NCBI RefSeq assembly: GCF_000521215.1
Contig: NZ_KI928933.1
Coordinates: forward strand, 116,164-178,507
DNA: 62,344 nt
Origin: Labrenzia sp. DG1229
GTDB taxonomy: Bacteria > Pseudomonadota > Alphaproteobacteria > Rhizobiales > Stappiaceae
Direction: 5' to 3'
Shown: positions 1 through 7,782 of the stretch, piece by piece
Layout of the letters: each line of letters starts with the position of its first letter
Numbering within the stretch: position 1 is the first letter of the stretch
The notes under the pieces: model-generated
Database searches by the model: none
Told to the model about the DNA's origin: nothing
What the model saw: the letters and a program-made list of their open reading frames with translations, nothing else
Translations under genes and position numbers: made by a program

Positions 1-1033
1 GCGCAGTGGCTAGTGGCGGCGTACGTCGAACGGACCGGCTAATAAACGGTCCGTTGACTACCGTAGGTCGTTGGTTTCTCGCGCAGTCGGGGCCCCAGAG
101 CTGACCGAGATGAAGGTCACCCGGCGGGTAGCTCGTCAGGAATTCGACATGACGATCCGGAGCCTTGTAACCTTCAGGTGCATAGCCTGCGCCTTGTGCA
201 ACATTTGTCGCCATGACGAGATCACGGTGTGTGTCCTCAATGTCGATGACACCCTCCGAACCGACGATGCCAATCTCGATGCCGTAGACTGCACCCGGCC
301 ATACCTCGGGCAGAGCCCAGGAAATGTTCATTGAAAAGATCGAGCCGTCGTCCATTGTGAAGATGCCGAACGTCGAATCTTTCGTGCCCCAGGCGCCAAG
401 CACCCTGTCGGTCGAGCGGGCATAGACACTGACCGGCTTCTTTCCTTCCATCAGCCAGAGGGACATGTCGAGGCTGTGTGTTCCCGAAACAACCATCGGT
501 GTCAGCGTGGCGCGCTCCTGTGTCCGCTGGACCGTGGCGATCGGCACCATCCGGTTCATGAAAGCCCTTGTGACGACGGAATGGACATCTCCGATCTGTC
601 CCGTGATCAGGCGTTCCTTGATGGCGAGAAACCGGCGACGGAAACGCTGGGTGTAACCGATTACCGCGTCGACCCCGGTTTCCTCGATCGCAGAAAGGAT
701 CTGTGCGGATTGACGCGCGTCCGTGGCAAGAGGTTTCTCGATGAACAGATCATGCCCCTGCTGAATGGCCAGCATTGTCGGTTCAAAATGAAAATTCTCG
801 TCCGTTGCGATAATGGTTGCCGTGATCTCGGGCCGTGCGAGCAATTCCCTGAAGTCCGTCGTAAAAAAATCGGCCTGCACATCCTCGGCGAGTTTTTGGC
901 CGATATCCGACTTGATATCGCAAAGGCCGATCCAGCCGACGCCCGGATAGGCGCGTGCAATCTCGGCCCGGATACGGCCGATGGTACCGCAGCCAACTAT
1001 GGCCAGACCGATTTCCTTGTTCTTCGTTGGCAC
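1..1033 (-). CDS. Gfo/Idh/MocA family NAD(P)-dependent oxidoreductase, truncated by the window edge
   Basis: The minus-strand frame is open from a GTG at 1033 to the window edge (at least 344 codons, no stop). Near the start it has a Rossmann glycine motif (AIVGCGTIGR). It then has the family's EKPLA motif, whose lysine normally takes part in catalysis, and a typical C-terminal beta-sheet domain with a conserved SGTHSLDMSLWL stretch that carries the family's usual Asp and His. It probably oxidises a sugar, polyol or hydroxy acid in the cytoplasm. It follows TctA by only 11 bp, so it is probably the last gene of the transporter operon and may act on the imported compound. After about position 105 the translation no longer resembles the family. 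A one-base shift at the GGGGCCCC run would end the protein at a TAG at 41-39 instead. The true C-terminus is therefore unresolved; the family call is firm, the substrate unknown. Confidence 0.8.
   Translation of the reverse strand, partial: MPTKNKEIGLAIVGCGTIGRIRAEIARAYPGVGWIGLCDIKSDIGQKLAEDVQADFFTTDFRELLARPEITATIIATDENFHFEPTMLAIQQGHDLFIEKPLATDARQSAQILSAIEETGVDAVIGYTQRFRRRFLAIKERLITGQIGDVHSVVTRAFMNRMVPIATVQRTQERATLTPMVVSGTHSLDMSLWLMEGKKPVSVYARSTDRVLGAWGTKDSTFGIFTMDDGSIFSMNISWALPEVWPGAVYGIEIGIVGSEGVIDIEDTHRDLVMATNVAQGAGYAPEGYKAPDRHVEFLTSYPPGDLHLGQLWGPDCARNQRPTVVNGPFISRSVRRTPPLATA
29..55. repeat. Strong inverted repeat at the left edge
   Basis: AACGGACCG (29-37) and CGGTCCGTT (47-55) form a perfect 9-bp stem around a 9-base loop. 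Allowing one bulged base adds GTC/GAC as three more pairs. No T-run follows on either strand, so it is not a classical terminator. It lies in the part of the oxidoreductase frame that does not resemble the family, so the coding frame may end before it. Confidence 0.5.
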
Positions 1034-1044
1034 CAAAAAACTCC

Positions 1045-2562
1045 TTAACCTTGTGGGGACGAAAGCGTCGGTTCCACATCATCCGTTCCCTTTCTGAGAG
1101 ACCAAAGGGCACGCAAAACACCTTCAATGATGACAAAAAGCACGGCGAGCATCAGCACGGTGCCGATCCATTGGGACAGGATGAAACCGAGGGACTTGTC
1201 TTCGAAAACGAGTAGCGAGCGTCGCAGATTTTCGTCGGCGAGCGGCGCCAGGATCACACCGAGCACGACCGGTGCCGTCGGAAACCGCATTATCGTGAAC
1301 AGCCAGCCGAAGACGCCGGCAGCGAACATGATCCAGACGTCCGCCATGGTCAGCTTGACCGCGAATGCGCCGATCACACAAACCGGCAAAATCATTGGCA
1401 TCAGGATGCCACGCGGCAGACTGAAGAGCTTCACGCAAGGCCCGATCAGCGCGAACGCCGCGACATACATCAAAAGGTTCGCGACGATGAGACAGGCATA
1501 AATGAAGTAGATAAGACCGGGATGATCAATCTCGATCGTCGGTCCGACGACGACGTTTTTCAACGTCAGTGCCGCCAGAAGGGCTGCTGCCGCCGCATTG
1601 CCGGGAATCCCGAGTGCGAGCGTTGGCAGCATCGACCCGCCAATATTGGCATTGTTTGCGGTTTCGGCGCAGACAATCGCCTGATAGCTGCCTTTGCCCC
1701 ATTTGGCCTTTTCTTCCGGTTTGGCCCAGCGGCGGCCGATATCATAGGCCAGGAACGAGGCGACGTTGGCACCCGCGCCTGGAATGGCGCCGACGAAGGC
1801 ACCGATTGTTCCAGAGCGCAGGGCGCTTGGAATGTATTTTGCGAGTTTGCCAAGAGGCGGAAATACACGCCCGACTTCCGAAGGAATTGTCGGCATGTCC
1901 TTGGCTGGCAAAGTTCGCAGGATTTCCGACAGGCCGAACAGCCCGATCAGCACAGCCACATAAGACACGCCGTCATAGAGCGCAAAGGACCCGAATGTGA
2001 AACGCGGCACGGCATGGATTGCATCCAGTCCGACGAACGCGATCAACATGCCGATCCAACCTGCAATCCAACCCTTCAGCGGGACAGATCCGGCTGCCAT
2101 CGAGCCGGCAACCATGATGCCGATGATCGCCAGCCAGAACATTTCCCAGGACTTGAAATTCAGGGCAAATGCCAGAATGAGCGGGATCAGCAGGATCAGC
2201 AGCGCGATGCCGACCATTCCGCCGACAAAGGAAGCGGCAATGGACATGCCCAGCGCCTGTCCACCCTCTCCCCTCTGGGCGAGCCGATGGCCCTCGATCA
2301 TGGTCGGCACGGCGTCCGGTGTCCCGGGGATGTTGATCAGGACAGCCGAGATAGCGCCGCCAAAAACACTGCCGGTGTATACGCCGAGCATGAAGCTGAT
2401 GGCGACATCCTGGGACATGCCGGCAGACAGTCCGATCAGCAAACCCATCGCCATGGTCGTGGAGAGGCCTGGAAGCGCACCCCAGACGATCCCGAGGCAA
2501 ACGCCGCAGAGCGACATGACAAGCAGGCTCGGCTGCAGGGCCGCGAGAAGCGCGTCGATCAT
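1045..2562 (-). CDS. Tripartite tricarboxylate transporter, large permease subunit (TctA family)
   Basis: A 505-aa polytopic membrane protein, the TctA channel of a binding-protein-dependent secondary transporter for tri- or dicarboxylates or similar organic acids. Typical TctA signatures are visible near the N-terminus (WGALPGLSTTMAMGLL, then INIPGTPDAVPT), followed by many hydrophobic helices; the length is normal. An in-frame start exists upstream at 2655, but ATG 2562 is preferred. It gives the usual TctA N-terminus and overlaps the tctB stop as TGATG, a translational-coupling arrangement. The order is TctC-TctB-TctA, with the oxidoreductase downstream. The substrate cannot be told from sequence. 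Confidence 0.92.
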   Translation of the reverse strand: MIDALLAALQPSLLVMSLCGVCLGIVWGALPGLSTTMAMGLLIGLSAGMSQDVAISFMLGVYTGSVFGGAISAVLINIPGTPDAVPTMIEGHRLAQRGEGGQALGMSIAASFVGGMVGIALLILLIPLILAFALNFKSWEMFWLAIIGIMVAGSMAAGSVPLKGWIAGWIGMLIAFVGLDAIHAVPRFTFGSFALYDGVSYVAVLIGLFGLSEILRTLPAKDMPTIPSEVGRVFPPLGKLAKYIPSALRSGTIGAFVGAIPGAGANVASFLAYDIGRRWAKPEEKAKWGKGSYQAIVCAETANNANIGGSMLPTLALGIPGNAAAAALLAALTLKNVVVGPTIEIDHPGLIYFIYACLIVANLLMYVAAFALIGPCVKLFSLPRGILMPMILPVCVIGAFAVKLTMADVWIMFAAGVFGWLFTIMRFPTAPVVLGVILAPLADENLRRSLLVFEDKSLGFILSQWIGTVLMLAVLFVIIEGVLRALWSLRKGTDDVEPTLSSPQG

Positions 2563-3128
2563 CAGAATGACCCCGGCAGCGGTATGTTGAAGACATGCTG
2601 GAATACGGTGCTCAAGAGCAGGGTCCAGACAATCGACACGCAGCAGATGATCCAAAGCGGGCCGGTCCAGGACATGCGCATGATGGCGGCAAGCGCTAGA
2701 ATGGTCACCGGTTCGAATGCCGTGATCGAATGACGAAAACCACCGATGACGATGTCTTGCCGGAAAGCAAGATATTGCAGGCCCGCAATGTAGACGGCGA
2801 TTGCGGCTGCAAGCACGAGAGACTTCAAATCCGTCGACAGGTCCCGTCCCGCGAGCACAGGCATTCGCACACCCTGGCGCCAGCGACCGAAGGCAGAAGC
2901 GCCCAGCCCGAGCGCCATGACGAGAAGACTGGCGGCGACGATGAACGGCAACAGTCCGGGGGCCGTTTGCAGATCCGCAGGCACTGGCAACGCCAGACTG
3001 CCAAGCATGACGGCAACGGACAGCATGATCAGCAGAAGTGTCGCAATCAGATCGAGACCCGGTGAGGCATACCCGGTGCCGGCTTCTTCACCCTCGAATT
3101 TGACATCAGAGTGAGTGTGTTCGCTCAC
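2562..3128 (-). CDS. Tripartite tricarboxylate transporter, small membrane subunit (TctB family)
   Basis: A 188-aa small permease subunit with about four hydrophobic segments, the first at roughly residues 25-47 (LDLIATLLLIMLSVAVMLGS). Its size and its place between the binding protein and TctA fit the TctB family, which is poorly conserved in sequence. The stop overlaps the TctA start. A strong intercistronic hairpin separates it from the upstream TctC gene. Function is inferred mainly from hydrophobicity and context. Confidence 0.87.
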   Translation of the reverse strand: MSEHTHSDVKFEGEEAGTGYASPGLDLIATLLLIMLSVAVMLGSLALPVPADLQTAPGLLPFIVAASLLVMALGLGASAFGRWRQGVRMPVLAGRDLSTDLKSLVLAAAIAVYIAGLQYLAFRQDIVIGGFRHSITAFEPVTILALAAIMRMSWTGPLWIICCVSIVWTLLLSTVFQHVFNIPLPGSF

Positions 3129-3168
3129 GGGCGTCCCCTTGCGGCTTTTCTGGTTGTTTCAGCATGGA

Positions 3169-3193
3169 GACCCCGGCTTGACGAGCCGGGGTC
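3169..3193 (-). promoter_or_regulatory. Intercistronic hairpin between the TctC and TctB genes
   Basis: GACCCCGGCT (3169-3178) pairs perfectly with AGCCGGGGTC (3184-3193) around a 5-base loop. It lies just after the TctC stop and no U-tract follows on the minus strand. It is therefore more likely an mRNA-stabilising or processing element than a terminator. Such hairpins commonly keep the binding-protein message more abundant than the permease message. Confidence 0.6.
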
Positions 3194-3202
3194 GAACCGT
3201 CG

Positions 3203-4324
3203 CTATGCGCCGGACTTGATCGGTGGCGGCGTGTAACCCTCGGGCGGCCACCACGCATCGAAATCTTCCGGTTTCGGCAGTCCCAGCTCTTCGGCCGTTT
3301 TCACCTCGGCACCGATCTGGTCCTTGAACTTGTTGAAGATTTCAACGGTGACCGCTTCCATCAGCGCGCCTTCCCGGTCCGCTTCTTCGCCGATCTTGAT
3401 GTCTGGCTGGAAGAATTTGGCTTTCAGAAGTTCCTGGAAACCATCGGAATTGACAGCCGCGACAAAACCGTCGGCAAGGGCCTGCATGGCTTCAGGAGGA
3501 ATGTCACGCTTGACCATGAAGTTATAGGTCGCACCTACCGGCAGCAGGGCCCGTGCTTCGGGAATGATCGATGCGATTGACGGCAGAACCGTGCCATCGT
3601 CCAATGTGATGTCCTCGATGCTGGTGTGGCACAAATTGCGCAGCTTTCCGGCTCGGATCAGGTCGATATGCTCGTGCAGACCGCCGCCGGCAATGTCGGT
3701 TTCTCCCTGCAGTCCTGCAAGCGTCGCGGGTTTGCCGCCCTTGTAGGGAACGTATTTCAGTTCGACACCGGCCATGTTCGCTATGATCATGGCAAGCTCG
3801 TGCCAGACACCACCTGTTCCCGAAGTTGAAATGGTCACGCTGCCCGGGTTCGCCTTGGCGGCTGCAATGACATCGTTCATGGTCTGATGAGGGCTGTCCG
3901 CGGCGACCGACCACGAGGCCAGGGCATTCGCCGCCTTGAACGGCACCCAGTCCTTCCAGGGCGTAAAGTCCGCATGACCGAGAACCCGGACAAAACGGTT
4001 GTAATTGGCTCCGCCGAGCACCGTGTAGCCGTCCGGGCGTTGTCCGCCCACGAACTGCGTCGCGATGCCTCCAACGGCCCCCGGCTTGTTGATCACGTTG
4101 ACGTTCCAGCCTTGGGCGTCCGCCATTTCCTGCGCGATCTTGCGCATGATGGTGTCGGTTCCACCCCCGGCGGAATACATGACGACCAGCGTTATCGGGC
4201 GTTCGGGAAACCCTGCCGCCAGTGCGATTCCTGGAATGGTAATCTGAAGTCCCGTCATCCCGGCTGCTGCGCCGGCACCTGCAAGGAACGATCTGCGGCT
4301 CGCGCCACTCTTGTTCTCACTCAC
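3203..4324 (-). CDS. TctC-type (Bug family) periplasmic solute-binding protein with a Tat signal
   Basis: A 373-aa solute receptor that delivers an organic anion to TctA/TctB. A twin-arginine leader starts at residue 10 (RRSFLAGAGAAAGM) and is followed by a hydrophobic stretch. The mature protein opens with FPERPITLVV and the phosphate/carboxylate-loop-like YSAGGGTDT typical of Bug receptors. The GTG at 4324 is chosen because AGGAGGAGG lies 8 bases upstream. An in-frame ATG at 4360 would include that Shine-Dalgarno in the coding sequence. It is encoded after the AhpD-like gene and before the permease genes. Its ligand is unknown; Bug proteins bind diverse carboxylates. Confidence 0.92.
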   Translation of the reverse strand: MSENKSGASRRSFLAGAGAAAGMTGLQITIPGIALAAGFPERPITLVVMYSAGGGTDTIMRKIAQEMADAQGWNVNVINKPGAVGGIATQFVGGQRPDGYTVLGGANYNRFVRVLGHADFTPWKDWVPFKAANALASWSVAADSPHQTMNDVIAAAKANPGSVTISTSGTGGVWHELAMIIANMAGVELKYVPYKGGKPATLAGLQGETDIAGGGLHEHIDLIRAGKLRNLCHTSIEDITLDDGTVLPSIASIIPEARALLPVGATYNFMVKRDIPPEAMQALADGFVAAVNSDGFQELLKAKFFQPDIKIGEEADREGALMEAVTVEIFNKFKDQIGAEVKTAEELGLPKPEDFDAWWPPEGYTPPPIKSGA

Positions 4325-4375
4325 GCTTCTTCCTCCTCCTTCTTCGGACCGCCTCCTCAAACAGCCCGTTTGCCC

Positions 4376-4960
4376 TCACGCGGTTGCGTCAGGACCGTGG
4401 TAATTCTTGCTATTCACAAACGTTACGACACTCTCCTCCAGTTCCGTTTCCATCAGAGCGTTCCAGCGATTGTTGAAGCCGAACAACGCGATGACGGAGC
4501 AGATTTCGACGATCTGTGCCGCCGAGAAATGGTTTCTGAGAATTTCCATGTCGGCCGCATCCGCAGACGCCGGACATTGGCCGCCGGTCAGGGCGATCCG
4601 CAGCGCGGCCCGCTCCACATCCGAAAACAACGCACTGGTTTCGAAGTCCCACAGGGCCTCCAGCTTGTCCTGCGGCACGCCATTGTCCGCACCGTTCTTG
4701 AACGTGTGCGCCGAACAATACCGGCAGCCGTTGGACAGGCTGGTCACGTGGGCGACCATCCACAAAAGGGCCGGGTCGACTGTTGAATTGGGATTGCGAA
4801 CAACAGCACGGATGAGATTCAATACGGCCGTTGCGATCTCGGGGCGATGGGAAAGCGTAAGCATGGAGTTGGCGACGAAACCCGTCTGACCGGCCAGCCA
4901 CTTGATTTCCTCTGCCGCTTCCCGACTTGCCTCAAGATCAACAGGTGCTACGTGTGCCAT
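4376..4960 (-). CDS. Carboxymuconolactone decarboxylase / AhpD-like family protein
   Basis: A 194-aa all-helical protein with the AhpD-core motif NGCRYCSAHT (Cys79, Cys82, His85 from the chosen start), the redox CxxC plus histidine of alkylhydroperoxidase-like members. True gamma-carboxymuconolactone decarboxylases usually lack this Cys pair, so a peroxidase or thiol-redox role is more likely than decarboxylation. The start at 4960 has GGAGGT four bases upstream; an ATG 11 codons earlier is possible but less well placed. It is the first gene of the minus-strand TctCBA cluster and diverges from the AEC carrier at 5183. The partner and substrate are unknown. Confidence 0.85.
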   Translation of the reverse strand: MAHVAPVDLEASREAAEEIKWLAGQTGFVANSMLTLSHRPEIATAVLNLIRAVVRNPNSTVDPALLWMVAHVTSLSNGCRYCSAHTFKNGADNGVPQDKLEALWDFETSALFSDVERAALRIALTGGQCPASADAADMEILRNHFSAAQIVEICSVIALFGFNNRWNALMETELEESVVTFVNSKNYHGPDATA

Positions 4961-5182
4961 CGGCACCTCCAAATAAAATCGAGTTTTCTTCACTCGCTAC
5001 ATGAATATCGAATAACGAGAGCAATTCTAAATCAGCATTACTGATAGCGTGTATTGGCAATTCTGAAGCTCGCGCCACCAACCGGGGCTTGACGCAAGCC
5101 GCGATCCTGCCGTCAGATCCGACTCTGCAAACAAACGGCGACCCACCCGGCCCATCGCATCGGACTTCCGAGGGATATTGAT

Positions 5183-6118
5183 TTGACAGGTGAACTTGTT
5201 GGCGTCATCGCGCCGATACTGCTGATGGCTGCGATCGGCTACTGGATCCAGAAAGCAGGGCCGAATCTGGAAACCAAAAGCATGAGCATGCTGGTCATGA
5301 TGGTTGGCACTCCGGCGCTGGTCTTCTCGTCGCTGACATCCACCAACCTTCCTGAGGAAGTGCTCTTCCAGATGTCTTTCGGCGCCATCTGTACCAGCAT
5401 CGTGGCAGGGTTCCTTGCGACCGTTTTTCTCATCGTGTCCGGTTTCAACCTGCGCAGTTTCCTGCCGAGCCTCACCATGCCCAATTCGGGAAACATCGGT
5501 CTTCCCGTGGTGCTTCTTGCCTTTGGCGAGGAAGGTCTTGCCATCGGCGTCGCTTTTTTCTTCGTTATCGCAATCCTGCAATACACGGTCATGCCGATCG
5601 TGACCGCCGGCACCTTTTCCCTGACAAGGACGCTGAAAGAGCCGCTGGTCTGGTCGGTAACCGCTGTCCTCCTTGTCAAGGCAACCGGCATCGACCCGCC
5701 CGAAGTCGTCAGCGAGACGACCAGGTTGCTCGGTGGCATGATGATTCCGGTGATGGTCATTCTGCTTGGCGCGGCCATTGCGCGCCTTCAGGTTGGCGAT
5801 ATCGGTACGGCCATCCTGCTTGCAAGCGCGCGGCTCGTCATCGGAATTGTCGCAGGCCTTGCGACGATTGCCTTGCTTGACGCCAAGGGTACCGTCGCAG
5901 GCAGCATGTTCCTGATGGCGGCAATGCCGTCGGCCATCGTCACCTACGTCTTTGCCGAGCGCTACGGCCGGGACCCGGAAAAGGTTGCCGGCCTGATCGT
6001 TGCCTCGACATTGATGACCTTTGCCGCCCTGCCCGTTCTCTTGTGGGCCGGCCTCAGCATCGCGAACCAGAACCTTCCACTCGGCAAGATACTGCCTGCG
6101 CTGATTTCCGGACTGTGA
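5183..6118 (+). CDS. AEC (auxin efflux carrier) family transporter
   Basis: A 311-aa inner-membrane carrier with about ten hydrophobic segments in two halves and the family motif MPNSGNIGLPVVLLAFG near residue 110. AEC proteins move malonate, malate and similar carboxylates or other small metabolites in bacteria; the plant-hormone name does not imply auxin. A long minus-strand frame covers the same bases but shows no protein-like features. The start is a TTG at 5183 with GAGGGA upstream, because no ATG sits in a suitable place. It is divergent from the AhpD-like gene and convergent with the GST gene. Confidence 0.9.
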   Translation: MTGELVGVIAPILLMAAIGYWIQKAGPNLETKSMSMLVMMVGTPALVFSSLTSTNLPEEVLFQMSFGAICTSIVAGFLATVFLIVSGFNLRSFLPSLTMPNSGNIGLPVVLLAFGEEGLAIGVAFFFVIAILQYTVMPIVTAGTFSLTRTLKEPLVWSVTAVLLVKATGIDPPEVVSETTRLLGGMMIPVMVILLGAAIARLQVGDIGTAILLASARLVIGIVAGLATIALLDAKGTVAGSMFLMAAMPSAIVTYVFAERYGRDPEKVAGLIVASTLMTFAALPVLLWAGLSIANQNLPLGKILPALISGL

Positions 6119-6142
6119 CGGGACAAGGGGCATTTTTCCTTC

Positions 6143-6781
6143 CTACGGAATCGGTACGTCGTTCATGTGTTTCGGAACGTGATACCCGCGCTGAACCGCG
6201 GGTCTTTCCGCAATGCGCACGTACCAGTCCCTGACGTTTGGAAACTCGTTGAGATCGATTTCCTGCCACTCGTAACGGGAAATCCATGGCCAGCAGGCCA
6301 TGTCGGTGATGGAGTATTCACCGCGGTTGTCACCGGCGATGAAATCGCGGTCCTGAAGGCGCGTGTTAAGAACCTTGTAGAGGCGAAGGCCCTCGGTGGC
6401 GTATCTCTCTTCCCCGTATTCGGACTTGCCCTTGTTGTATTTGACGAAGTGATGAACCTGTCCGAGCATCGGCCCGAGGCCGCCCATCTGCCACATCAAC
6501 CACTCGATTGCGGGCCAGCGGGCATTTCCCTGCGGAAGAAACTTGCCGTATTTCTCGGCGAGGTAGAGCATGATCGCTCCGGTTTCCATCATCGATACGC
6601 CGGTTTCATGGTCGACAATCGCCGGAATTCTGTTGTTTGGAGAGATCTTCAAAAAGTCCGGTTCATGCTGCTCGCCCTTCGAAATATCGATCGCGTAGGC
6701 CGTATAGTCGACGCCAAGTTCCTCCAGAAGGATCGAAACCTTCCGTCCGTTCGGGGTGGTCCAGGTATAAAGATCGATCAC
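6143..6781 (-). CDS. Glutathione S-transferase family protein (YfcG/YghU-like)
   Basis: A 212-aa cytosolic protein. An N-terminal thioredoxin-like domain starts MIDLYTWTTPNGRKVSILLEE; TPN in the first loop is the usual place of the catalytic Thr/Asn in the Nu-class YfcG/YghU group. SPNNRIPAIVD carries the cis-proline and ETGAIM the gamma-glutamyl-binding Glu/Thr-like positions. An all-helical C-terminal domain follows. Members of this group have disulfide-reductase activity with glutathione. It follows the GntR gene by about 60 bp on the same strand, possibly as one transcript. The physiological substrate is unknown. Confidence 0.88.
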   Translation of the reverse strand: MIDLYTWTTPNGRKVSILLEELGVDYTAYAIDISKGEQHEPDFLKISPNNRIPAIVDHETGVSMMETGAIMLYLAEKYGKFLPQGNARWPAIEWLMWQMGGLGPMLGQVHHFVKYNKGKSEYGEERYATEGLRLYKVLNTRLQDRDFIAGDNRGEYSITDMACWPWISRYEWQEIDLNEFPNVRDWYVRIAERPAVQRGYHVPKHMNDVPIP

Positions 6782-6843
6782 GCGATATGCCTCTCGGTTT
6801 CAGAAGTCTTCAATAAAGTTCGGCCTGCCTGCGCAGGCAAATT

Positions 6844-7536
6844 TCAGTCTTCCGGCAGGAATGTTGCCCGGACAGACTTCAAATGCGTTCGCATGGCGTT
6901 TTTGGCCCCCGCGACATCCCGGCGTTCCAGGGCGGCAACGATGGCCTCGTGCTCTGCGAACGAGTGGTAGTCGGGCGGTGGACCGCCTTCGGGTACATCC
7001 AGACGTGACCAGACCACCGAAACGCGGACCTTGTTGACCAGCCAGTGAAGTTCGCTCAACAACGTGTTGCCAGCAGCCTCTGCAATCTCTGTGTGAAATG
7101 CGAAATCGAGTTCCTCATAGGACGGCCAGGACGTTGCAGACCTCATTTCAAGTGTCAGTTCACGCAGCCTGGCGAGTTGGCGCGGGGTGGCGTGCACCGC
7201 AGCCATGGCGGTAAGTTCGGGCTCCAGCACAAGTCGGGCAACCATTGCCTCGTGCGGGCTGGTTCGATCAGCAAGAAAGACAAGATTTTCAGACGACGCC
7301 CCAGCCACGGCGTAGGCGTCACCGAGGAAAGTTCCTTTGCCGACCTTTCTATGCACAACGCCTTCGGCTTCAAGGACCGTCAGGGCCTTTCGCAAGACAC
7401 CTCTGGAAACACCGAGGGTGTCGCACAATTCCCGCTCCGGCGGCAAACGTCCACCGGGACGGAGTCCGGATTGATCGAGCCAGCCCCTGACCAGATCCAG
7501 AACGGGAAGCGTAGGCGATTGCAAGTCCAGCACCAA
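6844..7536 (-). CDS. FadR-subfamily GntR transcriptional regulator
   Basis: A 230-aa regulator with an N-terminal winged helix (GGRLPPERELCDTLGVSRGVLRKAL region, residues about 27-50, wing ending KVGKGTFLG) and a C-terminal helical FCD effector domain containing acidic and histidine residues that usually bind a metal and a carboxylate. The start is uncertain: TTG 7536 or GTG 7533, with a stop a few codons upstream. The gene is divergent from the alcohol dehydrogenase operon. TGGT-N2-ACCA palindromes of the FadR-family type lie at its own start and mid-intergenic. It probably represses both itself and that operon. Confidence 0.9.
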   Translation of the reverse strand: MVLDLQSPTLPVLDLVRGWLDQSGLRPGGRLPPERELCDTLGVSRGVLRKALTVLEAEGVVHRKVGKGTFLGDAYAVAGASSENLVFLADRTSPHEAMVARLVLEPELTAMAAVHATPRQLARLRELTLEMRSATSWPSYEELDFAFHTEIAEAAGNTLLSELHWLVNKVRVSVVWSRLDVPEGGPPPDYHSFAEHEAIVAALERRDVAGAKNAMRTHLKSVRATFLPED

Positions 7537-7538
7537 TT

Positions 7539-7548
7539 TGGTTCACCA
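7539..7548. promoter_or_regulatory. Probable GntR operator 1
   Basis: TGGTTCACCA abuts the start codon of the GntR gene and matches the TGGT-N2-ACCA pattern of FadR-type operators. Binding here would block initiation of the regulator's own gene. The second copy is at 7672. Confidence 0.55.
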
Positions 7549-7671
7549 TTCGAACTTCGTGGCAAAAATGATCTATTCCAGTTTAGCCACACTCGCAAAA
7601 CAGAGACAAGTATCGATTTTTTCTTTACAGATCGATTTTTATCGTGAAATTATAGAACCAACATACCAAAT

Positions 7672-7681
7672 TGGTTAACCA
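7672..7681. promoter_or_regulatory. Probable GntR operator 2
   Basis: TGGTTAACCA is a perfect palindrome, extended as TTGGTTAACCAA at 7671-7682. It sits about 100 bp before the dehydrogenase start, between the divergent genes. It differs from operator 1 at one central base. Confidence 0.6.
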
Positions 7682-7782
7682 ATGTCTATTTCAAGGCGCA
7701 ACGCATCGAACAATTGTTTCCGTTGGTTCGTTCCAACTGAAACGCCCTCGATGGTTTGCTCACTTCAATCAGGGAGGACCGT

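Noticed and set aside
1522..2733. Plus-strand frame of 403 codons
   Set aside because: Mirror of the TctA/TctB genes; rich in Cys, Arg and Gln, with no motifs.
4376..4960. True gamma-carboxymuconolactone decarboxylase
   Set aside because: The CxxC-x2-H motif and absence of other protocatechuate-pathway genes favour an AhpD-like redox protein.
5027..6133. Long minus-strand frame (368 codons) opposite the AEC carrier
   Set aside because: Composition is His/Asp/Arg-rich with no domain; the plus strand encodes a clear membrane carrier over the same bases.
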